DNA of 11,559 nucleotides from the NCBI GenBank assembly GCA_934373375.1, contig CAKROP010000037.1, positions 1 through 11,559 of the forward strand, written 5' to 3'. The position numbers were made by a program, and so were the translations under genes. Below the pieces are notes generated by a model, which was given only the letters and a program-made list of their open reading frames with translations, was not told the origin of the DNA and did not search any database. Source of the DNA: an uncultured Anaerosacchariphilus sp. (GTDB lineage: Bacteria; Bacillota; Clostridia; Lachnospirales; Lachnospiraceae). Shown one piece after another: positions 1-6,015 of the stretch (positions are counted from its first letter, which is position 1; each line of letters begins with the position of its first letter).

Positions 1-1
1 G

Positions 2-232
2 GATTATACCGCAGACGGTTACACCACGAAATATGTGGATGCGGACGGAAAAGAGGTATCGAAGGAGAATCAGGTAACGGAAGACAGAAAACAGCTCTAC
101 GTGGAGAACCACCGCGACGCCAAAATTCCCGGCGGCGTAGTCAGCACCGTAGCTCCCTATGCTCTGATGCTGGCCTTCGCGGCAGCGATGCTCTTCTTCT
201 TTGGACGTAAGAAAAAGCTGTTCGGGGAGTAA
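2..232 (+). CDS. Sortase-anchored pilin/adhesin, C-terminal fragment (5' end outside window)
   Basis: The frame is open from the first bases, so the gene begins upstream of the window; a GTG at 35 is only an internal valine codon. About 76 C-terminal residues are visible. They end a Spy0128/FctA-type pilin domain (the LYVENHRDA segment matches the closing beta strand with its Asn) and are followed by a cell-wall sorting region: a short PGGV motif, a hydrophobic helix (STVAPYALMLAFAAAMLFFF) and a positive tail GRKKKLFGE. Comparable Lachnospiraceae pilins, as I remember them, carry PTGV before the same TVAPYA helix; here Gly stands where the scissile Thr is expected. The sortase gene starts 3 bases after this stop, so this is probably the substrate, perhaps the major shaft pilin, of that sortase. 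The pilin role is inferred from the tail and the neighbours. Confidence 0.75.
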   Translation, partial: DYTADGYTTKYVDADGKEVSKENQVTEDRKQLYVENHRDAKIPGGVVSTVAPYALMLAFAAAMLFFFGRKKKLFGE

Positions 233-235
233 GAA

Positions 236-985
236 ATGTGGCGGGCAGCAGCGAGAGTGGCCGGGCTTGGGAACCGGTTACTCACCATAATTGCAGGCCT
301 GCTGGTCTTTGTAATGCTGGCCTACGGTACGTATTCCCTCTGGGATACGTACCGGGTAAGCCAAAATGCTTTTGTATCCGCCGAGCTTCTGGACTATAAG
401 CCGGGAGGAGATGGAGAAAGCGCAGGCTTTGCTGAGCTTCAGGAGCTGAATCCCGACGTGCGCGCCTGGATCACCATACCGGATACGCACATCGACTATC
501 CGGTGCTGCAGGGAGAAAATGATATGATCTATGTCAATCAGGACGTTTACGGCGAATTTTCCCTGTCCGGCGCAATATTCCTGGCCAGCGCGGACAGTCC
601 CGATTTCTCCGACAGCTACAGCCTGCTTTACGGTCACCATATGGAAAATGGCGCCATGTTCGGCGATGTGGCGAAATTTACAGAAGCAGCGTATTTTGCA
701 GAGCATCCGGACGGCGTCCTGTATCTGCCGGATAAGGAATTGACTATCCATATCTTTGCGTGTGTGGAGACGGATGCCTATGATGAACAAATCTATCACA
801 GCGGAAAAGACGTGGACGTTTCAGGGCTTCTGTCCCATATCAGAAAAAAAGCGGTACAGCATCGGGACGCAGTTCAGGGTGAGAAGCTTATCGGGCTTTC
901 CACCTGTGCGGATGATGTGGGAACCAACGGACGCGTGGTAGTATTCGGCTGGCTGGAAGAGACGTCAGCCGGAAGGGAGGTGTAA
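236..985 (+). CDS. Class B sortase (pilus-type)
   Basis: Membrane-anchored cysteine transpeptidase of 249 residues that joins sorting-signal proteins to each other or to the cell wall. An N-terminal membrane anchor lies at residues 14-31, followed by the extracellular catalytic domain. Class B landmarks are visible: NPDVRAWITIPDTHIDYPV (72-90), catalytic His134 in YGHHM, catalytic Cys224 in LSTC, and Arg233 in NGRVVVFG. The start ATG at 236 follows GGGGAG (224-229). The gene sits 3 bases after the upstream pilin stop and 6 bases before the next pilin, so the three are one operon. Pilus polymerisation is usually the job of class C sortases, but class B enzymes serve pilus loci in many Clostridia and in some streptococcal FCT islands. 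All catalytic residues are present, so it should be active. Substrate choice is inferred from context. Confidence 0.93.
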   Translation: MWRAAARVAGLGNRLLTIIAGLLVFVMLAYGTYSLWDTYRVSQNAFVSAELLDYKPGGDGESAGFAELQELNPDVRAWITIPDTHIDYPVLQGENDMIYVNQDVYGEFSLSGAIFLASADSPDFSDSYSLLYGHHMENGAMFGDVAKFTEAAYFAEHPDGVLYLPDKELTIHIFACVETDAYDEQIYHSGKDVDVSGLLSHIRKKAVQHRDAVQGEKLIGLSTCADDVGTNGRVVVFGWLEETSAGREV

Positions 986-991
986 ACACCT

Positions 992-1666
992 GTGAAAGAA
1001 AAGAAGAAGAAGGCCTGGAAATGGGCGCCACTTTTCGTTTTTATTCTTGGCCTGTGGCTGCCGGTGAAGACAGAGGCGGCAGAAAAAAGCGGTACGCTCA
1101 CCATACCGGTACAGGTCGAAGTGAGTGGCGAAAATATCCCGGGCGGTAAAGATTATAAAGTAACCCTGGAAGCGGTGACAAAGAACGCGCCGCTGCCCAT
1201 AGAGACCGTGAAGACCCGCACCGGCGCGGGCACGATTACCTTCGGTCCCATCAACTATGGAGAGGTCGGAACGTATCAGTACCGCATTTCCCAGAATACG
1301 GACAGTGCCGAACGTTTCAGCTATGACCGGACGGCTTATCCGGTAGACGTACAGGTGATCCGCCGGGACGATGGCACCCTGACGGCAGAGCTGGTGGCAA
1401 AGCGGGAAGGAAAGCAGGAAAAATCCGACGCGATTCGTTTTGATAACCGGTATGATGCGCCGAAAAATCAAAGCTCCGGAGGCTCCGGCGGACACCGGAG
1501 TGCTGTCAGAGCCGTTCAGACCGGCGACACACAGCAGCCGCTGATGTGGCTGTTGACAGCCGGGGCTGCGGTAATGGGGATAGCACTGATCATCAGAAAA
1601 AGTATCGTGAAGAAACGGAAAAAGAAGGAACGCATCTACAGACAGCGTATGTCGGTTTACCGATAG
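992..1666 (+). CDS. Spy0128/FctA-type pilin with sortase signal
   Basis: Secreted surface protein of 224 residues, probably a minor or basal pilin of the locus. It starts with GTG at 992, 9 bases after a strong GGAAGGGAGG. A signal peptide spans residues 1-30 (KKKK, hydrophobic core, TEAA). The single pilin domain (about 33-155) has the Spy0128 pattern: YGEVGTYQYRISQ, YDRTAYPVDVQV and the terminal FDNRYD. Domains of this type often hold a self-made Lys-Asn isopeptide bond; Lys or Asn candidates are present but cannot be assigned here. A Gly/Ser-rich linker (160-170) leads to the sorting motif VQTGD (175-179), a hydrophobic helix (182-201) and a very basic tail. The tail is about 20 residues, longer than the usual few. 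It is last in the operon, directly before a terminator. Confidence 0.88.
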   Translation: MKEKKKKAWKWAPLFVFILGLWLPVKTEAAEKSGTLTIPVQVEVSGENIPGGKDYKVTLEAVTKNAPLPIETVKTRTGAGTITFGPINYGEVGTYQYRISQNTDSAERFSYDRTAYPVDVQVIRRDDGTLTAELVAKREGKQEKSDAIRFDNRYDAPKNQSSGGSGGHRSAVRAVQTGDTQQPLMWLLTAGAAVMGIALIIRKSIVKKRKKKERIYRQRMSVYR

Positions 1667-1682
1667 GAGAAAGGAAAGCAAA

Positions 1683-1727
1683 AAAAGAACCGCAGCCGGA
1701 ACTCGATTTTCCGGAGGCGGTTCTTTT
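1683..1727. terminator. Bidirectional intrinsic terminator between pilus operon and folT
   Basis: Perfect 11-base arms AAAAGAACCGC (1683-1693) and GCGGTTCTTTT (1717-1727), plus an inner CCGGA/TCCGG pair (1696-1700/1710-1714). The T-run on the plus strand and the A-run at 1681-1686 (U-run on the minus strand) let it stop transcription from both converging operons. Confidence 0.9.
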
Positions 1728-1749
1728 GGCTATAAAATCAGCGCTCCAT

Positions 1750-2325
1750 TTAAGATCTGGACACGCTTGCGGGAGTCAGAACACTGGCAATAATCTTGCT
1801 GAAGGCCTTCATGAAAATGAAGAGCAGTACCGTATTGATCCCCAGGGAAACGATACATTTTACCAGACGGATGGTGAAGAGATACTTCCATTCCATGCCG
1901 TACATAAAATGCAGCCACAGGGTATTCAGCGTGCAGGCCTCCACAAATTCAAAGAAGGCAGCCGCGAAAACACGAACCGGGGTTACTCTGGAGCGGTACA
2001 GAATCAGGCCGAACGCAAAACCGAGAATCGCGTAGCTTATGGTAAAGCCCGGGAAAAAGGGGCCGGTCTGCGGAGCAGCGAAAAAGCTGACCACATCGCC
2101 CGCGATACCTGCCGTCATACCCATCACCGGACCGCCGTAGGCAGCTGCAGCAGCCAGCGCCAGGAAAGCAAAGCGGAATTCCAGATACGGGGTAAGCTTC
2201 AGGTTAAAAAAGGAAAGGGCTACGTACGCGGCCACGAAAAGACCGCACAGACAGATACTCTGTACCTTCCGGAGATTGTTAAACTGTTCACGAAAGGAAA
2301 GGGCGTCCTTGGAAAAGAACTGCAT
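1750..2325 (-). CDS. folT: Folate ECF transporter S component FolT
   Basis: Substrate-binding membrane subunit of an energy-coupling factor importer, 191 residues; it captures folates and works with a shared EcfA-EcfA'-EcfT module encoded elsewhere. Family signatures are present: FRFAFLALAAAAAYGGPV (50-67), GMTAGIAGDVVSFF (69-82), GPFFPGFTIS (88-97) and NTLWLHF (134-140), spread over about six membrane helices. The open frame extends upstream to 2415, but ATG 2325 is chosen because GGAGGTG (2340-2334) lies 8 bases before it and the extra 30 residues would be translated from the riboswitch leader. The family call is supported independently by the THF riboswitch in the 5' leader, which is typical of folT in Firmicutes. 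It is a single-gene unit between its own promoter and the bidirectional terminator. Confidence 0.93.
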   Translation of the reverse strand: MQFFSKDALSFREQFNNLRKVQSICLCGLFVAAYVALSFFNLKLTPYLEFRFAFLALAAAAAYGGPVMGMTAGIAGDVVSFFAAPQTGPFFPGFTISYAILGFAFGLILYRSRVTPVRVFAAAFFEFVEACTLNTLWLHFMYGMEWKYLFTIRLVKCIVSLGINTVLLFIFMKAFSKIIASVLTPASVSRS

Positions 2326-2365
2326 AAAAAATACACCTCCATACTTGTGTGTGAGAAACAGGTTA

Positions 2366-2403
2366 CAAAATAAATAATATCGAGACTGCTTATGAAGCCC
2401 GAT
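2366..2403 (-). terminator. Terminator-like hairpin in folT leader (candidate expression platform)
   Basis: On the minus strand AUCGGG (2403-2398) pairs with CUCGAU (2384-2379), with an inner GCUU/AAGC stem. A U-rich run AUUAUUUAUUUU follows directly. It lies between the riboswitch aptamer and the folT start, where a regulated terminator is expected. The stem is short and the matching antiterminator was not resolved. Confidence 0.5.
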
Positions 2404-2432
2404 TCCTCCACACATGAGATGTACTCATCTGT

Positions 2433-2540
2433 AGCAACGGGTGCGGATAATATATCGTAAGACCGAGTCAGAGCTCTCCTTTTCGTTTCGCGGCGACTCC
2501 CCAGCCAGCGAACACTTGACGCATAAAATCCTACTTCGCT
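2433..2540 (-). promoter_or_regulatory. THF (tetrahydrofolate) riboswitch aptamer upstream of folT
   Basis: Read on the minus strand, the leader has the conserved THF aptamer elements in order: GUAG, then GCGUCAAGUG (2522-2513), the P3 arms UUCGC (2512-2508) and GCGAA (2491-2487) enclosing UGGGGAGUCG, then ACGAA (2486-2482), and GCACCCG (2444-2438). The ends close as P1, AGCGA (2540-2536) with UUGCU (2437-2433). This follows the layout of characterised THF aptamers, which have GCGUUAAGUG, a loop like GGGAUGUCG and ACGAA. P2 is poorly paired as I folded it. Folate binding would normally lower folT expression. The aptamer starts about 33 bases after the predicted transcription start. Confidence 0.85.
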
Positions 2541-2579
2541 ATTATTTATTTTTCGTTCAGATTGTATCCGAACAGGTAC

Positions 2580-2607
2580 ATTATAACATAGATTTTCCAA
2601 AAAGCAA
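2580..2607 (-). promoter_or_regulatory. Sigma-A-type promoter for folT
   Basis: Minus-strand TATAAT (2585-2580) is a perfect -10 box. TTGCTT (2607-2602), 16 bases upstream, is a weak -35. Transcription should start near 2573, just ahead of the riboswitch. Confidence 0.7.
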
Positions 2608-2701
2608 GAAAGATTATCAAAAATTTAACGAAACTTTGAAAAAGCCTCCTTGCATAATCCTTCAGAACATGGTATCCTAAAAACCAATGTCGATTTTGGC
2701 A

Positions 2702-2769
2702 TATCGCAAACCATTCCTGTGACAAAATTTCTTATCGTAAAGCGAGGGCTTAGATAAGACGTTTCGATA
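2702..2769 (+). promoter_or_regulatory. Structured 5' leader of the ArsP_2 permease gene, class unknown
   Basis: An outer stem pairs TATCGCAAAC (2702-2711, C2707 bulged) with GTTTCGATA (2761-2769). Inside it an 11-bp hairpin runs from CTTATC (2731-2736) to GATAAG (2753-2758), with a GAGG tetraloop and two bulges. The structure ends 2 bases before the ribosome binding site AAAGAGGTG (2771-2779). The loop AGG, or the Shine-Dalgarno AGG itself, could pair with CCT at 2716-2718. It does not match the manganese (yybP-ykoY), NiCo, fluoride or M-box consensus that I can recall. No convincing promoter was found upstream, so the transcript start is unknown. Confidence 0.4.
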
Positions 2770-2784
2770 GAAAGAGGTGTAAAA

Positions 2785-3621
2785 ATGATACTGGATGCAA
2801 TCCTGGACGCGCTTCTGGATACCGCGAAGACCGTGCCGTTTCTGCTGGCCGCCTTTCTGCTTCTGGAGACGCTGGAGCATTATTCCAATAACTTTATGAA
2901 CCGTGCCCTGGGAAAAATGGGCAAGGCAGGCCCTCTGGTGGGAGCTATCTTCGGCTGCGTCCCCCAGTGCGGTTTTTCCGTAGCGGCGGCGAACCTGTAT
3001 TCCGGTGGCGTTATCACGCTGGGAACCCTGATGGCCGTCTTCCTGTCCACCTCCGACGAGGCCATCCTGATACTGTTCAGCCATCCGGGCAGCGGCCGGA
3101 TCATCGGCCAGCTTCTTCTGGGCAAAATGCTGATCGGCATTGTGGCCGGATACCTGCTGGACTTTTTGCTTCGTAAGAAAAAAGAACACAAGCACATTGA
3201 AGATATGTGCCGTGGTTGTGGCTGCAGCGACGACAGCGGCATCGTAAAACCGGCTGTACGTCATACCATTCAGTTGACCATCTATGTCTTCGTTTTCACC
3301 GCCATCCTGAACATCGTACTGGGATTGGTGGGTATGGATGCCCTGACCACCTTCCTGGGCAAGGATACCTGGTTCCAGCCCTTCCTGACGGCGCTTCTGG
3401 GACTCATCCCCAACTGCGCGTCCTCAATCCTCATCACCGAGCTTTACCTGGCCGGCGGTTTGAGCCTGGCCTCTGCCATGGGCGGTTTATGCGCCGGAGC
3501 AGGCGTCGGCCTGGCAGTTTTATTCCGGGAAAATCATCCGGCGAAAGAAAATGCAGCCATCGTAGGCCTCCTGTACCTGCTGTCCGCCGGAGCGGGTCTG
3601 TTGTTGGAATTTATTTTATAA
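2785..3621 (+). CDS. ArsP_2-family (PF11449-like) metal permease
   Basis: Polytopic membrane protein of 278 residues, resembling the 'putative 10TM heavy-metal exporter' family whose members are named arsenic efflux or putative manganese transporter. The two halves carry the same intramembrane motif: GCVPQCGFS (57-65) and GLIPNCASS (206-214). The first half also has STSDEA (88-93). These Cys/Pro/Ser and Asp/Glu residues are likely on the transport path. The two halves are joined by a basic cytosolic linker (131-155) containing HKHIEDMCRGCGC, a possible metal-binding or sensing motif. ATG 2785 follows AAAGAGGTG with 5 bases between. The gene stands alone, transcribed away from folT, with a structured leader and its own terminator. 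The substrate (Mn, As or another metal) cannot be decided from the sequence. Confidence 0.8.
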   Translation: MILDAILDALLDTAKTVPFLLAAFLLLETLEHYSNNFMNRALGKMGKAGPLVGAIFGCVPQCGFSVAAANLYSGGVITLGTLMAVFLSTSDEAILILFSHPGSGRIIGQLLLGKMLIGIVAGYLLDFLLRKKKEHKHIEDMCRGCGCSDDSGIVKPAVRHTIQLTIYVFVFTAILNIVLGLVGMDALTTFLGKDTWFQPFLTALLGLIPNCASSILITELYLAGGLSLASAMGGLCAGAGVGLAVLFRENHPAKENAAIVGLLYLLSAGAGLLLEFIL

Positions 3622-3633
3622 TAGAAATCAAGA

Positions 3634-3667
3634 CAAAGGGATTCTGCAAAAAGCAGGATCCTTTTTG
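3634..3667 (+). terminator. Intrinsic terminator after the ArsP_2 permease
   Basis: The stem AAAGGGATTCTGC (3635-3647) pairs with GCAGGATCCTTT (from 3653), with a few G-U pairs and an AAAAA loop, and ends in a T-run CTTTTTG. Confidence 0.85.
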
Positions 3668-3751
3668 TATAAAGATTCTGAAGGTAGCCAGACCGGAACA
3701 GATATGATAAGATAGAAAAAAGGACAAAAGAAAAGATAAACGGAGGTGCCT

Positions 3752-4573
3752 ATGAAAAAAGCAGGAGGATATTTAAAGAGCATATTGCCGCTGGTGGCTA
3801 TGCTGGGAATACAATTTGCGGCTTCTACGGTTCAGATGATAAGGTTCATGGTGCAATATGGCGTGGAAAAGGGAACACAGATATACATGAACGATACCAT
3901 GACGGTATTGCTGCTCTCTGACGTACTGCTGCTTGGTGTAGCAGGCCTCTGGTATTATATCAGTGTGGTACGGCGGCGGGAGAAATACGGGATCCGGGAG
4001 ACGTCGCTGTTTCAAAAAAAAGATCTGATAAGCCTGCTTCTGATGGCGGTGGGCGCGCAGTTTCTGATAGGGATTCTGATGAGCGGCTGGGAGGTGCTGG
4101 ATCCGAAATCCATGCAGGAGTACACGGATCTGATAGAAGGCGCGGGGCTTGGAGAAAGCGGAATTTCCGCGATCCTGGCGACGGTCATCATTGGCCCGAT
4201 TGCGGAGGAGCTGATCTTCCGCGGCCTGACGGTCGAATATCTGAAGCGGGCGGGAGCCTCCTTCTGGGTGATCAATATCCTGCAGGCTCTGTTTTTTGGC
4301 ATTGCCCATCTCAACCTGGTACAGGGAAGCTATGCCTTTCTGATAGGCCTTTTGGCCGGATATCTGGTGCTGTGCTGCCGTTCCATCTGGGCTGGGATTG
4401 CCTTCCATATGCTGTTTAACGGGTATTATCTTGTGGAACCGCTGGTAGCCGGAGCCCTGGGCTTTTTGCCTGAGGTGCTGCAGGCGCTCTGCTTCGTGGT
4501 ATTCGGCCTGCTTCTGGTGGCGCTGCCCCTGCGGAGACTGATACGGGATACAAAAGAACGGACCATCGGATAA
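3752..4573 (+). CDS. CPBP-family intramembrane glutamic endopeptidase (CAAX/Abi type)
   Basis: Integral membrane protein of 273 residues with about eight helices and a full CPBP (PF02517) active site: EELIFR with Glu152, Glu153 and Arg157, the second motif FFGIAH with His186, and FHMLFN with His219 and Asn223. Eukaryotic relatives (Rce1) cleave prenylated CAAX proteins. Bacterial members are often tied to bacteriocin self-immunity, peptide maturation or membrane signalling, and this one cannot be assigned. ATG 3752 is preferred over GTG 3746 because the GTG lies inside the ribosome binding site GGAGG (3742-3746). It is flanked by terminators on both sides, so it is monocistronic. A TATGAT at 3703-3708 could be its -10 box, but no good -35 accompanies it. 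No toxin or prenyl-target gene is adjacent. Confidence 0.9.
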   Translation: MKKAGGYLKSILPLVAMLGIQFAASTVQMIRFMVQYGVEKGTQIYMNDTMTVLLLSDVLLLGVAGLWYYISVVRRREKYGIRETSLFQKKDLISLLLMAVGAQFLIGILMSGWEVLDPKSMQEYTDLIEGAGLGESGISAILATVIIGPIAEELIFRGLTVEYLKRAGASFWVINILQALFFGIAHLNLVQGSYAFLIGLLAGYLVLCCRSIWAGIAFHMLFNGYYLVEPLVAGALGFLPEVLQALCFVVFGLLLVALPLRRLIRDTKERTIG

Positions 4574-4594
4574 AAATACAATAGAAATGGGATT

Positions 4595-4634
4595 TGAGAG
4601 ATGACTTTTTCACCAATCATCTCTCATTTTTTTT
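4595..4634 (+). terminator. Intrinsic terminator after CPBP protease
   Basis: Perfect 10-bp stem TGAGAGATGA (4595-4604) with TCATCTCTCA (4617-4626), 12-base loop, followed by eight T residues. It isolates the next operon from read-through. Confidence 0.95.
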
Positions 4635-4649
4635 GTCTATGTTTCCGAA

Positions 4650-4678
4650 TTGACCGGGAGCCGGGGCTATGATACAAT
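4650..4678 (+). promoter_or_regulatory. Promoter of the tetR-hypB-oxidoreductase-hypA operon
   Basis: TTGACC (4650-4655), exactly 17 bases, then TACAAT (4673-4678): each box is one mismatch from the sigma-A consensus. It lies just after the preceding terminator, and its predicted start (about 4685) falls inside the repeated operator elements. Confidence 0.85.
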
Positions 4679-4681
4679 GAT

Positions 4682-4734
4682 GGAAACTGGGAAACTATTT
4701 TTGGTTTCCAGGTTTCCTTTGACCAAAGGGAAAC
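4682..4734 (+). promoter_or_regulatory. Operator cluster of five GGAAAC/GTTTCC elements, probable TetR binding region
   Basis: Within 53 bases lie GGAAAC (4682-4687), GGGAAAC (4689-4695), GGTTTCC (4703-4709), GGTTTCC (4711-4717) and GGGAAAC (4728-4734). The first two face the next two as a near-perfect inverted repeat of 15-base arms. GTTTCCTTT (4712-4720) and AAAGGGAAAC (4725-4734) form a second overlapping palindrome. The block covers the transcription start and leader between the promoter and the tetR ribosome binding site, the usual place for an autorepressor operator. It could also fold as RNA hairpins. Protein binding is inferred. Confidence 0.65.
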
Positions 4735-4751
4735 ACCCTAAGGAGGAATGA

Positions 4752-5309
4752 ATGAGAGAGAAAATCATTGATACAGCCATAGAAGAATTTACGAAGCATG
4801 GATTGAAATTTACCATGAACGATGTGGCGAAGGAATTAGGGATTAGTAAAAAAACCATCTATACCATCTTTGAGAGCAAGCAGGATGTGCTGGTGGGAAT
4901 TGCCGACCGGTACGCCCGGGATTTTACCGACATGAGGGAAGCCATTGAGCAGGACGATAGTCTGGATACTCTGGAAAAGCTGGAGCGGCTGTTCTGCGCG
5001 ATTCCCACCAAGTATTACAATATCGGCCTCAGCCGGATCTTTGAGCTGGCCCGGAAGTATCCGAAGCAGTACAGATACCTGATGGAGGCGGTGAACCAGG
5101 GCTGGATCCTTGCGGAGCAGTATCTGGAGCGGGGCGTGCGGGAAGGTAAGATCCGAAAGGATATCTCCGTTCCGGTGGTGATGGCGATGATCCGGGGAAC
5201 GGTAACCTGTTTTATGGAGAGCGATATTCTCTATAAAAACGGGCTGACCTACGAGCAGGGAAAAGAAGAGATGGTTCAGATTATAATGAAGGGGATAAGA
5301 GCAGCGTGA
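4752..5309 (+). CDS. TetR/AcrR-family transcriptional regulator
   Basis: Cytosolic ligand-responsive repressor of 185 residues. The N-terminal DNA-binding domain is typical: IIDTAIEEFTKHG (5-17), a helix-turn-helix TMNDVAKELGISKKTIYTIFESKQDVL (21-47), then an all-helical ligand and dimerisation domain (about 55-183) not assignable to a subfamily. ATG 4752 follows AGGAGG (4741-4746) with 5 bases between. The gene is first in the operon, and its stop codon overlaps the GTG of hypB, so it is probably translationally coupled. The operator cluster just upstream suggests autoregulation of the whole operon. TetR proteins usually sense small hydrophobic molecules, so induction by a substrate of the system is a reasonable inference; the ligand is unknown. 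Confidence 0.92.
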   Translation: MREKIIDTAIEEFTKHGLKFTMNDVAKELGISKKTIYTIFESKQDVLVGIADRYARDFTDMREAIEQDDSLDTLEKLERLFCAIPTKYYNIGLSRIFELARKYPKQYRYLMEAVNQGWILAEQYLERGVREGKIRKDISVPVVMAMIRGTVTCFMESDILYKNGLTYEQGKEEMVQIIMKGIRAA

Positions 5310-5983
5310 AAGAAGTAAGAATCCTTGAAATCAAGGAAAGTGTATTTGCGGACAACGACCGGCAGGCAGATAAGCTGCGCCGGGAGTTAAAGGAGCAGGG
5401 TGTGTTTCTGATGAATCTGATGTCTTCGCCGGGATCGGGCAAGACCACCACGTTAAAGGGAACCATTGAGCGGCTGAAGGATCAGCTCCGGATTGGCGTA
5501 ATGGAAGCGGATATCGATTCCGATGTGGACGCGAAGGCCATTGCCGGAACAGGCGTGAAGGCTATTCAGCTCCATACGGGCGGTATGTGCCACCTGGACG
5601 CGGAGATGACCCGGCAGGGCATCGAAGGTCTGGGCGTAGAGGACGTGGATCTGGCCATTCTGGAAAATGTGGGCAATCTGGTCTGCCCGGCAGAATTTGA
5701 TACCGGCGCGTCTAAGAATGTGATGATCCTTTCCGTACCGGAGGGCCATGATAAGCCGCTGAAGTATCCGCTGATGTTTCAGATTTGCGACGCGGTGCTG
5801 ATCAACAAGATCGACGTACTGCCGTATTTTGATTTTGATATGGAACGGGTGAAGGAATTTATCTATCAGAGAAATCCTCATGCGAAGGTATTTCCTATCA
5901 GCGCCAAGACAGGGGAAGGCATGGACGCATGGACAGAGTGGCTGGCCGGACAGGTGCGGGAATGGAAGACCGGAAACGCGTGA
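5306..5983 (+). CDS. hypB: HypB nickel-insertion GTPase
   Basis: SIMIBI-class GTPase of 225 residues that, with HypA, delivers nickel to metalloenzyme precursors (classically [NiFe]-hydrogenase, sometimes urease). Visible motifs: P-loop SPGSGKTT (41-48), the switch region EADIDSDVDAKAI (67-79), the metal-binding segment TGGMCHLDA with Cys95-His96, LVCPAEFD with Cys127, ENVGNL (120-125), NKID (168-171) for guanine recognition, and SAKTGEGMDAW (199-209). The His-rich N-terminal nickel-storage tail and the CxxCGC motif of proteobacterial HypB are absent, as in many compact homologues. GTG 5306 overlaps the tetR stop; AAGGGG (5289-5294) lies 11 bases upstream. No hypC, D, E, F or hydrogenase subunit is in the window, and the gene is instead followed by a large flavoprotein and hypA. 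Confidence 0.95.
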   Translation: MKEVRILEIKESVFADNDRQADKLRRELKEQGVFLMNLMSSPGSGKTTTLKGTIERLKDQLRIGVMEADIDSDVDAKAIAGTGVKAIQLHTGGMCHLDAEMTRQGIEGLGVEDVDLAILENVGNLVCPAEFDTGASKNVMILSVPEGHDKPLKYPLMFQICDAVLINKIDVLPYFDFDMERVKEFIYQRNPHAKVFPISAKTGEGMDAWTEWLAGQVREWKTGNA

Positions 5984-6015
5984 TAAAAAAAGATAAATGA
6001 GGGAGAAGAAAGAAG

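Noticed and set aside
1546..2373. A 275-codon plus-strand open frame running through the terminator and antisense to folT
   Set aside because: It crosses a strong terminator, has no ribosome binding site, has a low-complexity polar composition without any domain, and overlaps folT, which has clear family motifs and a riboswitch.
2326..2415. A longer FolT starting at 2415
   Set aside because: The added 30 residues lie in the regulatory leader, and ATG 2325 has a near-perfect ribosome binding site at the right distance.
2702..2769. c-di-GMP-I riboswitch, suggested by GCAAACC and GTAAAGC segments
   Set aside because: The GAAA tetraloop and its receptor helix, and the P2/P3 pairing order, are missing; the similarity is limited to short A-rich strings.
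4682..4734. Short CRISPR-like or iteron array
   Set aside because: Units are only 6-7 bases, in both orientations, with no constant spacers and no cas or rep gene; an operator is the simpler reading.
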